DNA of 64,000 nt from Streptomyces sp. CB01249 (GCF_001905735.1 NZ_LISW01000009.1:307263-371262); one strand, 5' to 3'. Counted from the stretch's first letter, positions 17,245 through 26,319 are shown. Numbers and translations: made by a program. Notes: generated from the letters alone by a model not told the origin.

Positions 17245-19247
17245 GCACGACGGTCCCCACGCCCCCCGAGCCCATCTGGCTGCCCGACCCGGCCGAGGCC
17301 GCGCGCTCCCGGCTCGCCCGGTTCACGGACTTCGTCGCCGAGCGCACCGGCACCGTCCACGCCGACTACGCGTCACTGCACGCCTGGTCGGTCGAGGACC
17401 TGCCCGGCTTCTGGTCCGCCGTCGGCGAGTTCTTCTCCCTCCGGATCACCGGCACCTGGGACCGGGTCATCGACGACACGCCGATGCCGGGCACCCGCTG
17501 GTTCTCCGGGGCCCGGCTGAACTACGCGGAGCACGCGCTGCGTCCGGGCGAGCCGGACGAGGCGGCGCTGATCGCGGCGGACGAGAGCGGTGCCACCGCG
17601 TACGTCACCTGGGGCGAACTCCGTTCCCGAGTAGGGTCGTTGTCCGGCTGGCTGCGGCGGCAGGGCGTGACGGCGGGCGACCGGGTCGTCGGCTACCTGC
17701 CGAACAGCGCGCACACCGTGGTGGCGTTCCTGGCCTGCGCGTCGATCGGCGCCATCTGGTCGGCCTGTGGCCAGGATTACGGTGCCGAGGGCGCCGCCGG
17801 CCGTTTCGCCCAGCTGGAACCGGTCGTCCTCTTCGCGGCCGACGGCTACCGGTGGAACGGCCGGGAGCACGACCGCCGCGCCGAGACCGCCGCGCTGCGC
17901 GAGGCGCTGCCGTCCGTCCGGGTCACCGTGGAGGTGCCGGTCCTCGGCCTCTCCCCGGCGGGGCACCCGGAAGCCTCCGTGGTGAGCTGGGCGGACGCCC
18001 TCGCCGAGCCCGCGGAGTGCGTGTTCGAACAGCTGCCGTTCGACGCGCCGCTGTGGGTGCTGTTCTCCTCCGGCACCACGGGCACGCCCAAGGGCATCGT
18101 CCACGGCCACGGCGGGGTCCTCTTCGACCACCACAAGCTGCTCGGACTCCATCTGGACCTCGGGCCGGGCGACCGGTGCCTCTGGTACACGACGCCCAAC
18201 TGGATGATGTGGAACATGGTCGTCTCGGGCCTCCTGATGGGCGCCACCCCGGTGCTCTACGACGGCAGCCCGGCCCATCCCGGACCGGGGCGCCTGTGGG
18301 AGCTCGCCGCCGAACACCGGGTCACCGTCCTCGGCGTCAGCCCCGGCTACCTCCAGGGCTCGGCCAAGGCGGGCCTGGAACCCGGGCGCGATCTGGACCT
18401 GTCCGCCCTGCGCGTCCTCGGCTGCACCGGGGCGCCGCTGCCCGCCCAGTCGTACCACTGGGTCCACGACCACGTGGGCCCCCGCGTGCAGACCGCGTCC
18501 ACCAGCGGCGGCACGGACATCGTGAGCGGCTTCGCGGGCGGCGCCCCCACCACACCCGTGTGGCCGGGCGAGATGTCCGCACCGCTGCTCGGGGTCGCCC
18601 TGGAGGCCTTCGACCGGGACGGCAGGCCCGTCACCGGCGAGGTCGGCGAGCTGGTGGTCACCCGGCCCATGCCGTCGATGCCGCTCCGCTTCTGGAACGA
18701 CCCCGACGGCATCCGGTACCGCGAGGCGTACTTCGGCGCGTACCCGGGTGTGTGGCGGCACGGCGACTGGATGACCCGCACCGCGCACGGCAGCGTCATC
18801 GTCTCCGGCCGCTCGGACGCCACGCTGAACCGGCACGGGGTGCGCCTCGGCAGCGCGGACGTCTACGCGGTGGTGGACGAGCTGCCCGGCATCCGGGAGA
18901 GCCTCGTCATCGGCGCCGAACTGCCCGACGGCGACTACTGGATGCCCCTGTTCGTGGTCCTGGAGCCCGGCCGGGTACTGGACGAGGAGCTGCGCGACAC
19001 GATCAGGACCGCGATCCGCACGCACGCCTCGCCGCGCCATGTCCCCGACACGGTCATCGAGGTGCCCGCGCTGCCGCACACCCGTACCGGCAAGAAGCTG
19101 GAGGTGCCGGTCAAGCGGCTGCTCCAGGGCGCCGCGATCGACAAGGTCGCCGGGCGGGAGGCGGTGGACGACTTCTCGGCGCTCGCCTACTTCACCCGGT
19201 TCGCGTATGGCGGCCCGATGCTCCCGGCACTCTGTGATCGGGGGTGA
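17241..19247 (+). CDS. Acetoacetate-CoA ligase
   Basis: A 668-residue adenylate-forming enzyme of acetoacetyl-CoA synthetase length. It has the N-terminal acetyl-CoA-synthetase extension (FWSAVGEFF). The P-loop-like A3 motif is FSSGTTGTPKGIVHGHGG, A5 is around STSGGTDIVSG, and the C-terminal lysine region is LPHTRTGKKLEVPVKR. The SGGTDIV string and the ACGQDYGAEG stretch fit acetoacetate ligases rather than acetate or propionate ones. It activates acetoacetate to acetoacetyl-CoA with ATP for thiolysis to two acetyl-CoA. Its position as last gene of the FAH-dioxygenase-monooxygenase operon, with a 4-base ATGA overlap, suggests that acetoacetate is a product of that pathway. Confidence 0.9.
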   Translation: MSTTVPTPPEPIWLPDPAEAARSRLARFTDFVAERTGTVHADYASLHAWSVEDLPGFWSAVGEFFSLRITGTWDRVIDDTPMPGTRWFSGARLNYAEHALRPGEPDEAALIAADESGATAYVTWGELRSRVGSLSGWLRRQGVTAGDRVVGYLPNSAHTVVAFLACASIGAIWSACGQDYGAEGAAGRFAQLEPVVLFAADGYRWNGREHDRRAETAALREALPSVRVTVEVPVLGLSPAGHPEASVVSWADALAEPAECVFEQLPFDAPLWVLFSSGTTGTPKGIVHGHGGVLFDHHKLLGLHLDLGPGDRCLWYTTPNWMMWNMVVSGLLMGATPVLYDGSPAHPGPGRLWELAAEHRVTVLGVSPGYLQGSAKAGLEPGRDLDLSALRVLGCTGAPLPAQSYHWVHDHVGPRVQTASTSGGTDIVSGFAGGAPTTPVWPGEMSAPLLGVALEAFDRDGRPVTGEVGELVVTRPMPSMPLRFWNDPDGIRYREAYFGAYPGVWRHGDWMTRTAHGSVIVSGRSDATLNRHGVRLGSADVYAVVDELPGIRESLVIGAELPDGDYWMPLFVVLEPGRVLDEELRDTIRTAIRTHASPRHVPDTVIEVPALPHTRTGKKLEVPVKRLLQGAAIDKVAGREAVDDFSALAYFTRFAYGGPMLPALCDRG

Positions 19248-19398
19248 GGGGCCGATATCGTGAGGGGTGACGGGAGGGGCGTCATGACGTCCGGCCTCCA
19301 CCTCGCACAGGGGCGGACTGGCCGGAGCGCGAAGCTGAACTCCGCACCACGACGATGCGATGTTCCTCCGGGAGACGGCAGACGGTGGAGGGGGTGCG

Positions 19399-20868
19399 GT
19401 GGTTCCGACAGCTTGGACGTGCTGCACCGATTCGCAAGACCCGCCCTGGTGGGTGTGGCTCATCGTCGGCGGATGCGTCGGTGCTTTCGTGATCTACGTC
19501 CTCACGCGCGTCATGATCGTTCTCCGGCGCGGGACGGCCCGTGATCCTCTGCCCAGGCTCGCCGCTGAGCCCGTTCCCGCGGTGGTTCGGGCCTTCCATC
19601 CCGCGCCGCTTCCCGTGTGGAACCGTCGGCACACCTCGCCCGTGGGCAGGTTCCTCGACTGGTGTCGAAATCTTGCGCCTGCGGCGGCGCACGAGGCGTA
19701 TGTGCGCTCGCTGATCCACGATGCCTGGTTGGTCGAGGTCGAATACGCCACGAAGGCGGGTGAGCGGATCAGGGCCTGTCTCGCCGATGTGATCCCGGGC
19801 GGCCAACTGCCGCGTTTCACGGTCGGCGCCGAGGTCTCCGTACGGTACTTGGAGAACCCTCGGACACGACTGCGCGCGGACGCGGTACCGGGTGCTCCGG
19901 CGACGACGCGGTGCCTGCTCGCGGATTCACTCACCGCCGTGCCGCGCGCCGGCTACGACCTCGACGGGGTGCGTGCCCGCGTCGAGCGCGTGCGATGGTC
20001 CGAGCCGCGGGCCGGTTCTCCGTTCCTCGGGATCATGAAGTTCAAGACCGAGCGTGATCCTTTCGACGGCGAGGTACGGGGTGAGCGGCGTTCGTTCCCC
20101 GCCGACCCGCAGGGCATCTGGGCGGCCCTGTCCCGTCCGGCCCCGGTCATCCGTCGCCCGGAGGACGCACCGCTGCCGGAATCGGTGCAGGAGGTCCGGC
20201 TCTGGGAGGACTCGGGCAGCTTCGCGCGTACGCAGCTCATCCACGCGCCGGTCTTCTGGGTGTGCCTGCCGGTGGCGGCGATCGGGCTTCTCTGGTTCCT
20301 GACCGTCGACGATTCGAGCGATGCAGGGCCTGACGGGTTCTTCTGGGCGCTGTGGGTAGCGGCGTTCGTATGGCTGCTGGTCTCGGTCGGCGTGCTCGTG
20401 CACCGATTGAACATCCGGAGAGAAGACCTGGCCGACCACGAGCGGATCTACCGACACGGGGTGCTCTGCACCCTCCACCGCGCTCCGTGGGACCTTGGCG
20501 GCGGCGAGGGTGACAGCTCCCCGACGTTCATCGCGCTCGATCACCGGCTCGGTGATCGAGCCGCCAGGCGGATCCATCAGGCGCTGCGCACCTGGATCAC
20601 GGCTGTCACCGCCGTCGACACCTCCTGTCTGGACGAGACTCTCCCGGCGGAACGGCTCTTCGGGACGGAGGCGAAAGGCGGCTGGTATCTCCCGTTCATC
20701 CCGGGGTTCGGAACCTCCGAGGACTTCGCCGCGCACCAGTGGGTGCTGATCACCGCCCCGAAGGACCCCGAGGACCCACAGCCTGTGGTGACAACGGTCC
20801 CGCGGGGGAAGACCTTTCAGCGGATGCGCGAGAAGGCGCGCCGTCGGGCCGCGAGGAGCGCGCGATGA
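19399..20868 (+). CDS. Unrecognised membrane protein with three transmembrane segments
   Basis: About 489 residues; I do not recognise the family. One hydrophobic segment lies near the N terminus (PPWWVWLIVGGCVGAFVIYV), and two more lie close together in the middle (FWVCLPVAAIGLLWFL and FFWALWVAAFVWLLVSVGVL). This leaves a soluble region of about 250 residues before them and about 130 after them. The later part contains IPGFGTSEDFAAHQWVLI. GTG 19399 is chosen because GGAGGGGG lies four bases before it; ATG 19360 in the same frame has no ribosome site. Codon use is looser (more A/T at third positions) than in neighbours. Its TGA overlaps the next gene's ATG, so the two form a unit. Confidence 0.65.
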   Translation: MVPTAWTCCTDSQDPPWWVWLIVGGCVGAFVIYVLTRVMIVLRRGTARDPLPRLAAEPVPAVVRAFHPAPLPVWNRRHTSPVGRFLDWCRNLAPAAAHEAYVRSLIHDAWLVEVEYATKAGERIRACLADVIPGGQLPRFTVGAEVSVRYLENPRTRLRADAVPGAPATTRCLLADSLTAVPRAGYDLDGVRARVERVRWSEPRAGSPFLGIMKFKTERDPFDGEVRGERRSFPADPQGIWAALSRPAPVIRRPEDAPLPESVQEVRLWEDSGSFARTQLIHAPVFWVCLPVAAIGLLWFLTVDDSSDAGPDGFFWALWVAAFVWLLVSVGVLVHRLNIRREDLADHERIYRHGVLCTLHRAPWDLGGGEGDSSPTFIALDHRLGDRAARRIHQALRTWITAVTAVDTSCLDETLPAERLFGTEAKGGWYLPFIPGFGTSEDFAAHQWVLITAPKDPEDPQPVVTTVPRGKTFQRMREKARRRAARSAR

Positions 20869-21473
20869 GCATGCGCGAGAACGCCATCGTGCAGACCCTG
20901 TTCCCGCCCCGTGCGCAGACGGCCGAGTGGACGGCCGCGGCGCGCACGCCGGAGACCCGGGCGCGCATCCGGCGCTGGGCGCGCCTGAAGCGCGTCTGCC
21001 TCGTCCTCGCGATCCCCGGCACGTGCGTCTCCGTCCTGGTGCTGGTCGGGTTCCCGCTCCTGGCGGTCGCCGGCCTCTTCGTGCCGGGGCTCCGGATCTT
21101 CACCGATGCGCCGTGGTGGGTCGCCCCCGCCGCGCTGGCCGCCCTGGTGGCCATGATCCTGCCGTGGTTTGTCACGTCCCTTCTGCTGGAGGCGGCGTGC
21201 TACGCCGACGGCACGGAGACCCTGGGCACGATCACCGAGGTCGTCGTCGATACGACCTCGGACAGCGAAGGGCAGCCTCAGTACGATCTCACCATCGCGG
21301 CGGAGCTGGACCAGGACGCTTCGATCCGGAGGTCCGTGCGCACCGCCGAGCGCAGGGAGCCCCGGGTCGGGCAGGCCGTTCGATTCCTGCACAACACCCT
21401 CGACCCCGGTGCGCTCGACGACATCCTGTATCTCGGCGTCGTCGACGACACCCCTCGGAGAAAGCGCTCCTGA
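20865..21473 (+). CDS. Unrecognised two-transmembrane protein, coupled to the preceding gene
   Basis: A 202-residue protein with two hydrophobic hairpin segments at about residues 45-75 (LVLAIPGTCVSVLVLVGF onward) and 85-115 (PAALAALVAMILPWFVTSLL). A C-terminal soluble domain of about 80 residues follows, with strands TLGTITEVVVDTTSD, QPQYDLTIAAELDQD and GQAVRFLHN. That pattern resembles the small beta-barrel domains (DUF3592-like) that follow membrane hairpins in actinobacteria, but I cannot confirm it. ATGA overlap with the upstream gene indicates translational coupling. It is convergent with the AsnC gene. Confidence 0.65.
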   Translation: MSMRENAIVQTLFPPRAQTAEWTAAARTPETRARIRRWARLKRVCLVLAIPGTCVSVLVLVGFPLLAVAGLFVPGLRIFTDAPWWVAPAALAALVAMILPWFVTSLLLEAACYADGTETLGTITEVVVDTTSDSEGQPQYDLTIAAELDQDASIRRSVRTAERREPRVGQAVRFLHNTLDPGALDDILYLGVVDDTPRRKRS

Positions 21474-21533
21474 GCACGTCTGGCCGCACGTCCCGCACCC
21501 GGTTCACCGCCGTGACCGGCCGACTTCGCGCCT

Positions 21534-22607
21534 CTACGGACCCGCCCCAGGGCCTCTCCGGAGGCGGTCCAGGAGGGCCGCCTCCGCGGTGTCGGAGTGG
21601 GTGCCCTCCCAGCTGGCCAGGGGGACGGCCCGCAGATGGCGGCCCTGCGGGTCGAGGAGGTGCCCGGCGAGCTTCATCGGCCAGAGGGTGAGCGCCCGGT
21701 CGGCCACCGTCAGTTCGGGGTGGCGGGCGGTCAGCCGGGTCTCGAAGGCGCCGATGTCGTCCACCGAGCGCAGCCAGGCGGCCAGGAGCAGGTTGTGCGG
21801 GCCGGTCAGCGAGGCGCAGAGCCGGATCTCGCGGATCTGGCTGATGCTCTTCGCGAGCTGGGGCGCCCGGCTCTGCGGCACCGCCGCCCAGTACGAGACC
21901 GAGACCGGCCAGCCGGAGAGCGACCGCGCCACCTCGCACCGGTAGGAGAGCGCCCGGTCGGCGTCCAGGCGGTCGAGGCGGCGGCGGACGGTCGTCGGGC
22001 TGAGCCCGGTGCGTTCGGCGATGTGGGCGACGGGTCGGCGCGGGTCCTCGCCGAGGACCCGGACGAGTTCGAGGTCGCGTTCGGGAACGGTGTGGGTGGG
22101 CTGCCGGTGCGGGGCGGGCGGAGCGAGCTTGCGGCGCTGCTCCTCGGTGAGGCGGTCGAGCCGCCAGCGGCTGCCCTCGGTGTGCAGGGTAGTGGCGACC
22201 TGGGTGCGGGAGGCCGCGACGCCGTCGAGGGCGCCGAGGCGGAAGCCGACGTACCGGGCGAGCTGGGCGTGGTCCGTGAAGACCGCGGTGATCACGAGGT
22301 CCCGGCTGCCGCTGACGTGCTCCAGGTTGAACACGTGCGGGTCGTCCGCGATGTGCCCGGCCACCTCGTGCAGCCGCCCGGGGACACAGTCCACCTCGAT
22401 GAACGCGACCAGGGTCCAGGTGTGCGGGCCGCTCGCCGCGACCGAGGGGTGTACGCCGATCCAGGCGTGCCCGGCCTGGGTGAGCCGGGCCCAGCGCCGG
22501 GCGACCGTCGAGGCGTCGATGTCGAGCACGTCCCCGATGGTCCGCCAGTCCGCGCGCGGCGCGATCTGGAGCGCGGTGACGAGGAGCAGATCGAGTTCGT
22601 CCAGCAC
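21534..22607 (-). CDS. Double-length Lrp/AsnC-family transcriptional regulator
   Basis: About 357 residues with two consecutive Lrp/AsnC units. The first has an HTH around LLLVTALQIAPRADW and VLDIDASTVARRWARL, then a RAM-like beta domain with WTLVAFIEVDC. The second HTH is ELVRVLGEDPRRPVAHIAER then LSPTTVRRRLDRLDAD, followed by a second RAM domain. Actinobacteria often have this fused form. The GTG at 22607 (VLDELDLLL) has GGAGGG seven bases upstream; the frame is open further upstream without support. It is divergent from the M20 amidohydrolase-MFS operon, so it probably controls that operon in response to an amino acid or derivative. Two TCCGGA elements 36 bases apart (22618 and 22654) lie in the shared gap. 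Confidence 0.85.
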   Translation of the reverse strand: MLDELDLLLVTALQIAPRADWRTIGDVLDIDASTVARRWARLTQAGHAWIGVHPSVAASGPHTWTLVAFIEVDCVPGRLHEVAGHIADDPHVFNLEHVSGSRDLVITAVFTDHAQLARYVGFRLGALDGVAASRTQVATTLHTEGSRWRLDRLTEEQRRKLAPPAPHRQPTHTVPERDLELVRVLGEDPRRPVAHIAERTGLSPTTVRRRLDRLDADRALSYRCEVARSLSGWPVSVSYWAAVPQSRAPQLAKSISQIREIRLCASLTGPHNLLLAAWLRSVDDIGAFETRLTARHPELTVADRALTLWPMKLAGHLLDPQGRHLRAVPLASWEGTHSDTAEAALLDRLRRGPGAGP

Positions 22608-22711
22608 GAGGCCGCCCTCCGGAGTGGTGGTTATCGGCAAACGATCCGCCCGTTCCGGAGGATACGTGCACACGAGCCGGTCCGTTCGGCCGGATCGGCA
22701 CCATACCAGGC

Positions 22712-23929
22712 ATGTTCGCACGCACTGACGCCCTCGCCTTCGAAGACTCCCTGGTCCGGCTGCGCCACGCCCTGCACCGGCAGCCCGAGCTCGGTCTCGA
22801 CCTCCCCCGCACCCAGCGGGCCGTCCTGGACGCCCTGTCCGGACTGCCCCTGGAGATCACCACCGGCAGCCGGCTCACCTCGGTGACCGCCGTCCTGCGC
22901 GGCGGCCGCCCCGGCCCCGCCGTGCTGCTGCGCGGTGACATGGACGCGCTGCCCGTCCAGGAGGACAGCGGGGTGCCGTACGCCTCCGAGGTGCCCGGGC
23001 GGATGCACGCCTGCGGCCACGACGTGCACACCGCCGGGCTGGTCGGGGCCGCCATGCTGCTGGCCGCGCGGCGCGAGGAGCTGGCGGGCGACGTGGTGTT
23101 CATGTTCCAGCCGGGCGAGGAGGGCATGGGCGGCGCCCCGCTGATGATCGAGGAGGGCGTGCTCGACGCGGCCGGGACCCGGGTCGTCGCCGCGTACGCG
23201 CTGCACGTCACCTCCGCGGTGCTGCCCGTCGGCACCGCCGCCGTACGGCCGGGCCCGATGCTCGCCGCCTCCGACGAGGTCACCGTCCGGGTGGTGGGCG
23301 CCGGCGGTCACGGCTCTTCGCCGCACCTGGCCCTGGACCCGGTCCCGGCCGTCTGCGAGATGGTCACCGCGCTCCAGACCCTGGTCACGCGCACCGTCGA
23401 CATCTTCGACCCGGCCGTGATCACCGTGGGATCGCTGCACGCGGGCTCGGCCGGGAACGTCATCCCCGGGACCGCCGAGTTCACCGCCACCATCAGGACG
23501 TTCTCCGAGGAGACCCGGGCCCGGGTCCGGGCCGCCCTGGAACGGACCGTGCGGGGGATCGCCGCCGCGCACGGCCTGACCGCCGCGACCGACTACCGCG
23601 AGGGCTACCCGGTCACCGTCAACGACGCCGCCGAGGCCGCGTTCGCGCTGCGCACCGCACGCGAAGTGCTCGGCGCCGCGCAGGTCTTCGAGGCGCCGCG
23701 CCCGATCGCCGGCTCCGAGGACTTCTCGTACGTACTGAACGAGGTGCCGGGCGCCTACGTGGGCCTCGGCGCGTGCCCGGCCGGTCGGGATCCGTCGGCC
23801 GCCCCCATGAACCACTCCGCGCAGGCGGTCTACGACGACCGGTCGGTGGCGGACGCCGCCGCCCTCCTGGCCGGGCTCGCGGCGCGACGCCTCCAGGAGG
23901 CCGGCGACCGCACGGAGCAGCCGTCATGA
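22712..23929 (+). CDS. M20-family metal-dependent amidohydrolase (hippurate / N-acyl amino acid hydrolase type)
   Basis: A 405-residue M20D-type amidohydrolase. The catalytic metal site is laid out as LLRGDMDALPVQED, MHACGHDVHTAGLVG and FMFQPGEEGMGGAP, followed by the dimerisation domain (VGAGGHGSSPHLALDP) and the late metal-side segment IAGSEDFSYVL. Such enzymes remove acyl groups from N-acyl amino acids, hippurate or auxin conjugates. It is the first gene of a two-gene operon with an MFS transporter (ATGA overlap) and is divergent from an AsnC regulator. Uptake and deacylation of an N-acyl amino acid, or export of the product, fits this layout. The exact substrate is open. Confidence 0.9.
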   Translation: MFARTDALAFEDSLVRLRHALHRQPELGLDLPRTQRAVLDALSGLPLEITTGSRLTSVTAVLRGGRPGPAVLLRGDMDALPVQEDSGVPYASEVPGRMHACGHDVHTAGLVGAAMLLAARREELAGDVVFMFQPGEEGMGGAPLMIEEGVLDAAGTRVVAAYALHVTSAVLPVGTAAVRPGPMLAASDEVTVRVVGAGGHGSSPHLALDPVPAVCEMVTALQTLVTRTVDIFDPAVITVGSLHAGSAGNVIPGTAEFTATIRTFSEETRARVRAALERTVRGIAAAHGLTAATDYREGYPVTVNDAAEAAFALRTAREVLGAAQVFEAPRPIAGSEDFSYVLNEVPGAYVGLGACPAGRDPSAAPMNHSAQAVYDDRSVADAAALLAGLAARRLQEAGDRTEQPS

Positions 23930-25362
23930 GCACGACGGAGTCGGCCGGGGCCGCCCGCACCGGCACCGCGTCCGTCGGCGCGGTCGTCGGGCTCCTCGTC
24001 CTCTTCGAGCTGACCAGCGGCTTCCTTCAGGGCGGAATCGCCCCGCTGCTGCCGGACATCGGCACGGAGCTGGGGATCGCGGACGCCGATCTCAACTGGG
24101 TGATCGCCGCCCAGCTGCTCGCCGCCGCCGTGTCCGTGCCCGCGTTCGGCCGGCTCGGCGACGTGTACGGGCACCGCCGGATGCTGCGGGTCTCCCTGGT
24201 GTGCGTCGCCGTCGGCTCGCTGCTCGTGGCCTTCGCCCCCTCGCTGCCCGTGCTGCTGGCCGGCCGGGTGCTGCTGGGCCCGCTCGCCGCCCTGCTGCCG
24301 CTGGAGATCGCGCTCGTACGCGACCGGCTCTCCGTCGAACGTGCCCGCAGCGCCATCGCGCGCCTGGTCGGCGCGCTCACCCTCGGCACCCTGCTCGGCG
24401 GGGTGGTCATGGGCCTGGCGCACAAGGCGACCGGCGACGTCCGGATCACCCTGCTCCTCCCGGCCGTGCTGGCCCTGCTCTGCGTGCCGGTCTCGTTCCT
24501 GGCGATCCCGGAGTCCGCCCGGACGCCGGGCGCCCGGCTCGACTGGCCGGGCGTGGGCCTGCTGAGCCTGGCGGTGCTCCTGCTGCTCGCGGGGATCTCC
24601 GCGGCGAAGACCGGCCCGCTGCTCTCCGGCGCGGTGCTGGTCCCGGTGCCGCTCGCCCTGCTGACGGGCGCGGTGTGGGCGGTGCGCGAGCTGCGGGTGC
24701 CGGATCCGCTGGTGGACCTGCGCGCGCTGGCCGACCGCAGTGTCGCCCCGTACTTCCTGTGTGCGGCGGCGTTCGGTGTCGTCTACTTCGGCAGCCTGGC
24801 CCCGGACTCCACGTTCCTCGCGGCGGACCCGGAGCGCACCGGTTACGGCTTCGGGCTCTCCGCCCTCGCCATCTCGCTGATCGCCCTGCCCGCCGGGGTC
24901 GCCGCGGTCGTCTGCTCCTCGCTGACCGACCGCATCGCGGGGCGCCTCGGCTACCGCCCCGCGCTGATCGCCTCGTTCGCCCTGATCGGCGCGAGCTTCC
25001 TGTCCACGGCCGCGTTCCACACGGCGATCTGGCAGCTGGTGGCGGCCAAGGTGCTCGCGGGCGCGGGGATCGGCGTGGCGCTCGGCGCGCTGCCCACGGT
25101 GATCGCGGAGGCCGGTGCGCCCTCACGTACGGGGATCACCACGGCCCTGTACAACAACGTGAAGACCCTGGGCGGGGCGGTCGCCGGAGCGGTCATCGCG
25201 GTCGTCCTGGCGACCCCGGCGTCCGAGACCGGAAGCGCCGTCCCCGACGCCCAGGACGCGGCGAGCGAGTCCGGGTACGTCACGGTCTGGCTGCTGTGCG
25301 CGCTTCTCTCGGCGGGCGCGGCCGTGGCGGCGGCCGCCGCGCGGCGCGGGGCGGCGGAATAA
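23926..25362 (+). CDS. MFS transporter
   Basis: A 478-residue membrane protein of the major facilitator superfamily with about 14 hydrophobic segments. The signature loop between segments 2 and 3 is GRLGDVYGHRRML. The charge-rich loop LVRDRLSVERARSA lies after segment 4 or 5. A second-half repeat contains TDRIAGRLGYRP. The length and number of helices suit the DHA2-type drug:proton antiporters, though solute uptake is possible. The ATG overlaps the stop of the M20 amidohydrolase, so its solute is probably the substrate or product of that enzyme. Confidence 0.88.
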   Translation: MSTTESAGAARTGTASVGAVVGLLVLFELTSGFLQGGIAPLLPDIGTELGIADADLNWVIAAQLLAAAVSVPAFGRLGDVYGHRRMLRVSLVCVAVGSLLVAFAPSLPVLLAGRVLLGPLAALLPLEIALVRDRLSVERARSAIARLVGALTLGTLLGGVVMGLAHKATGDVRITLLLPAVLALLCVPVSFLAIPESARTPGARLDWPGVGLLSLAVLLLLAGISAAKTGPLLSGAVLVPVPLALLTGAVWAVRELRVPDPLVDLRALADRSVAPYFLCAAAFGVVYFGSLAPDSTFLAADPERTGYGFGLSALAISLIALPAGVAAVVCSSLTDRIAGRLGYRPALIASFALIGASFLSTAAFHTAIWQLVAAKVLAGAGIGVALGALPTVIAEAGAPSRTGITTALYNNVKTLGGAVAGAVIAVVLATPASETGSAVPDAQDAASESGYVTVWLLCALLSAGAAVAAAAARRGAAE

Positions 25363-25401
25363 CCCGGGCGGGCGGAGCACCCGGCTTGTCATACTGCTCC
25401 G

Positions 25402-26319
25402 ATGACCGTCGCACCTGTCCCCGCACTCGACTCACTGGCCGGACTCGCCTTCGGTGACGCCTTCGGCGACCGCTGGTTCGGCATCCTGCGCCGCGAGGGC
25501 GCCGAGGCCTTGGAGGCGCGGACGCTGCCCGAGGAGCCCGTGTGGCGGTGGAGCGACGACACCGCGCAGGCGCTGGTCCTGGTCCGCGAACTCGCCGAGG
25601 GCGAAGGCGCCGTGGACCAGGACCGGTTCGCCCGGCGCCTCGCCGAGGAGTACGCCGCCGACACGCACCGCGGCTACGGCGCCTCGATGCACGACGTGCT
25701 GCGCCGCATCGGCGCGGGCGAGCCCTGGCAGGAGCTGGTGACCGCGCAGTTCGAGGGCATGGGCTCCTGGGGCAACGGGGCGGCGATGCGCGTCGCCCCG
25801 CTCGGCGCCTGGCACGCCGCGGACCTGGACACCGCCATTGAGCAGGCCGCCCGTCAGAGCGCGGTCTCGCACCACCACCCGGAGGCGGCCGCCGGGGCGG
25901 TGGCGGTCGCCGTGGCCGCGGCGCTGGCCGTGCGCGGCCGGGGCACTCCGGCGCCCGGGCGCGCCGCGTTCCTCCAGGAGGTCGCCGCGCACCTGTCCGA
26001 CAGCGATGTGCGCTCGGGCATCCGGATCGCGTCGCGGATGCCCGCCCACACCTCGGTCCGCCACGCGGCGGAGGTCCTGGGCTCCGGCTACCGGATGTCC
26101 GGGCCGGACACCGTCCCGTTCGCGCTGTGGTGCGCGGCGGGGCACCTGGACGATCTGGAGGAGGGGCTGTGGTGCACGGTGGCCGGGCGCGGTGACATCG
26201 ACACCACCTGCGCCATCGCGGGAGGCGTGATCGCCGCCCGTACCGGCGTCGCCGACCTGCCTCCGGCCTGGCACACGGCCCGCGAGCCGCTGCCGGAGTG
26301 GGCGGCGCTCAGCGCCTGA
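25402..26319 (+). CDS. ADP-ribosylglycohydrolase family protein
   Basis: A 305-residue all-helical protein of the ADP-ribosylglycohydrolase (DraG/ARH) family. The two halves of the binuclear Mg site are visible as WSDDTAQALV near the N terminus and GDIDTTCAIAGG near the C terminus. A SHHHPEAAAGAVAVA segment lies between, as in the family. These enzymes remove ADP-ribose from proteins, DNA or small molecules; the target here is not known. A CATACT box seven bases before the ATG and no ribosome site suggest a leaderless transcript. The 3' end overlaps the convergent methyltransferase gene by 11 bases. Confidence 0.88.
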   Translation: MTVAPVPALDSLAGLAFGDAFGDRWFGILRREGAEALEARTLPEEPVWRWSDDTAQALVLVRELAEGEGAVDQDRFARRLAEEYAADTHRGYGASMHDVLRRIGAGEPWQELVTAQFEGMGSWGNGAAMRVAPLGAWHAADLDTAIEQAARQSAVSHHHPEAAAGAVAVAVAAALAVRGRGTPAPGRAAFLQEVAAHLSDSDVRSGIRIASRMPAHTSVRHAAEVLGSGYRMSGPDTVPFALWCAAGHLDDLEEGLWCTVAGRGDIDTTCAIAGGVIAARTGVADLPPAWHTAREPLPEWAALSA

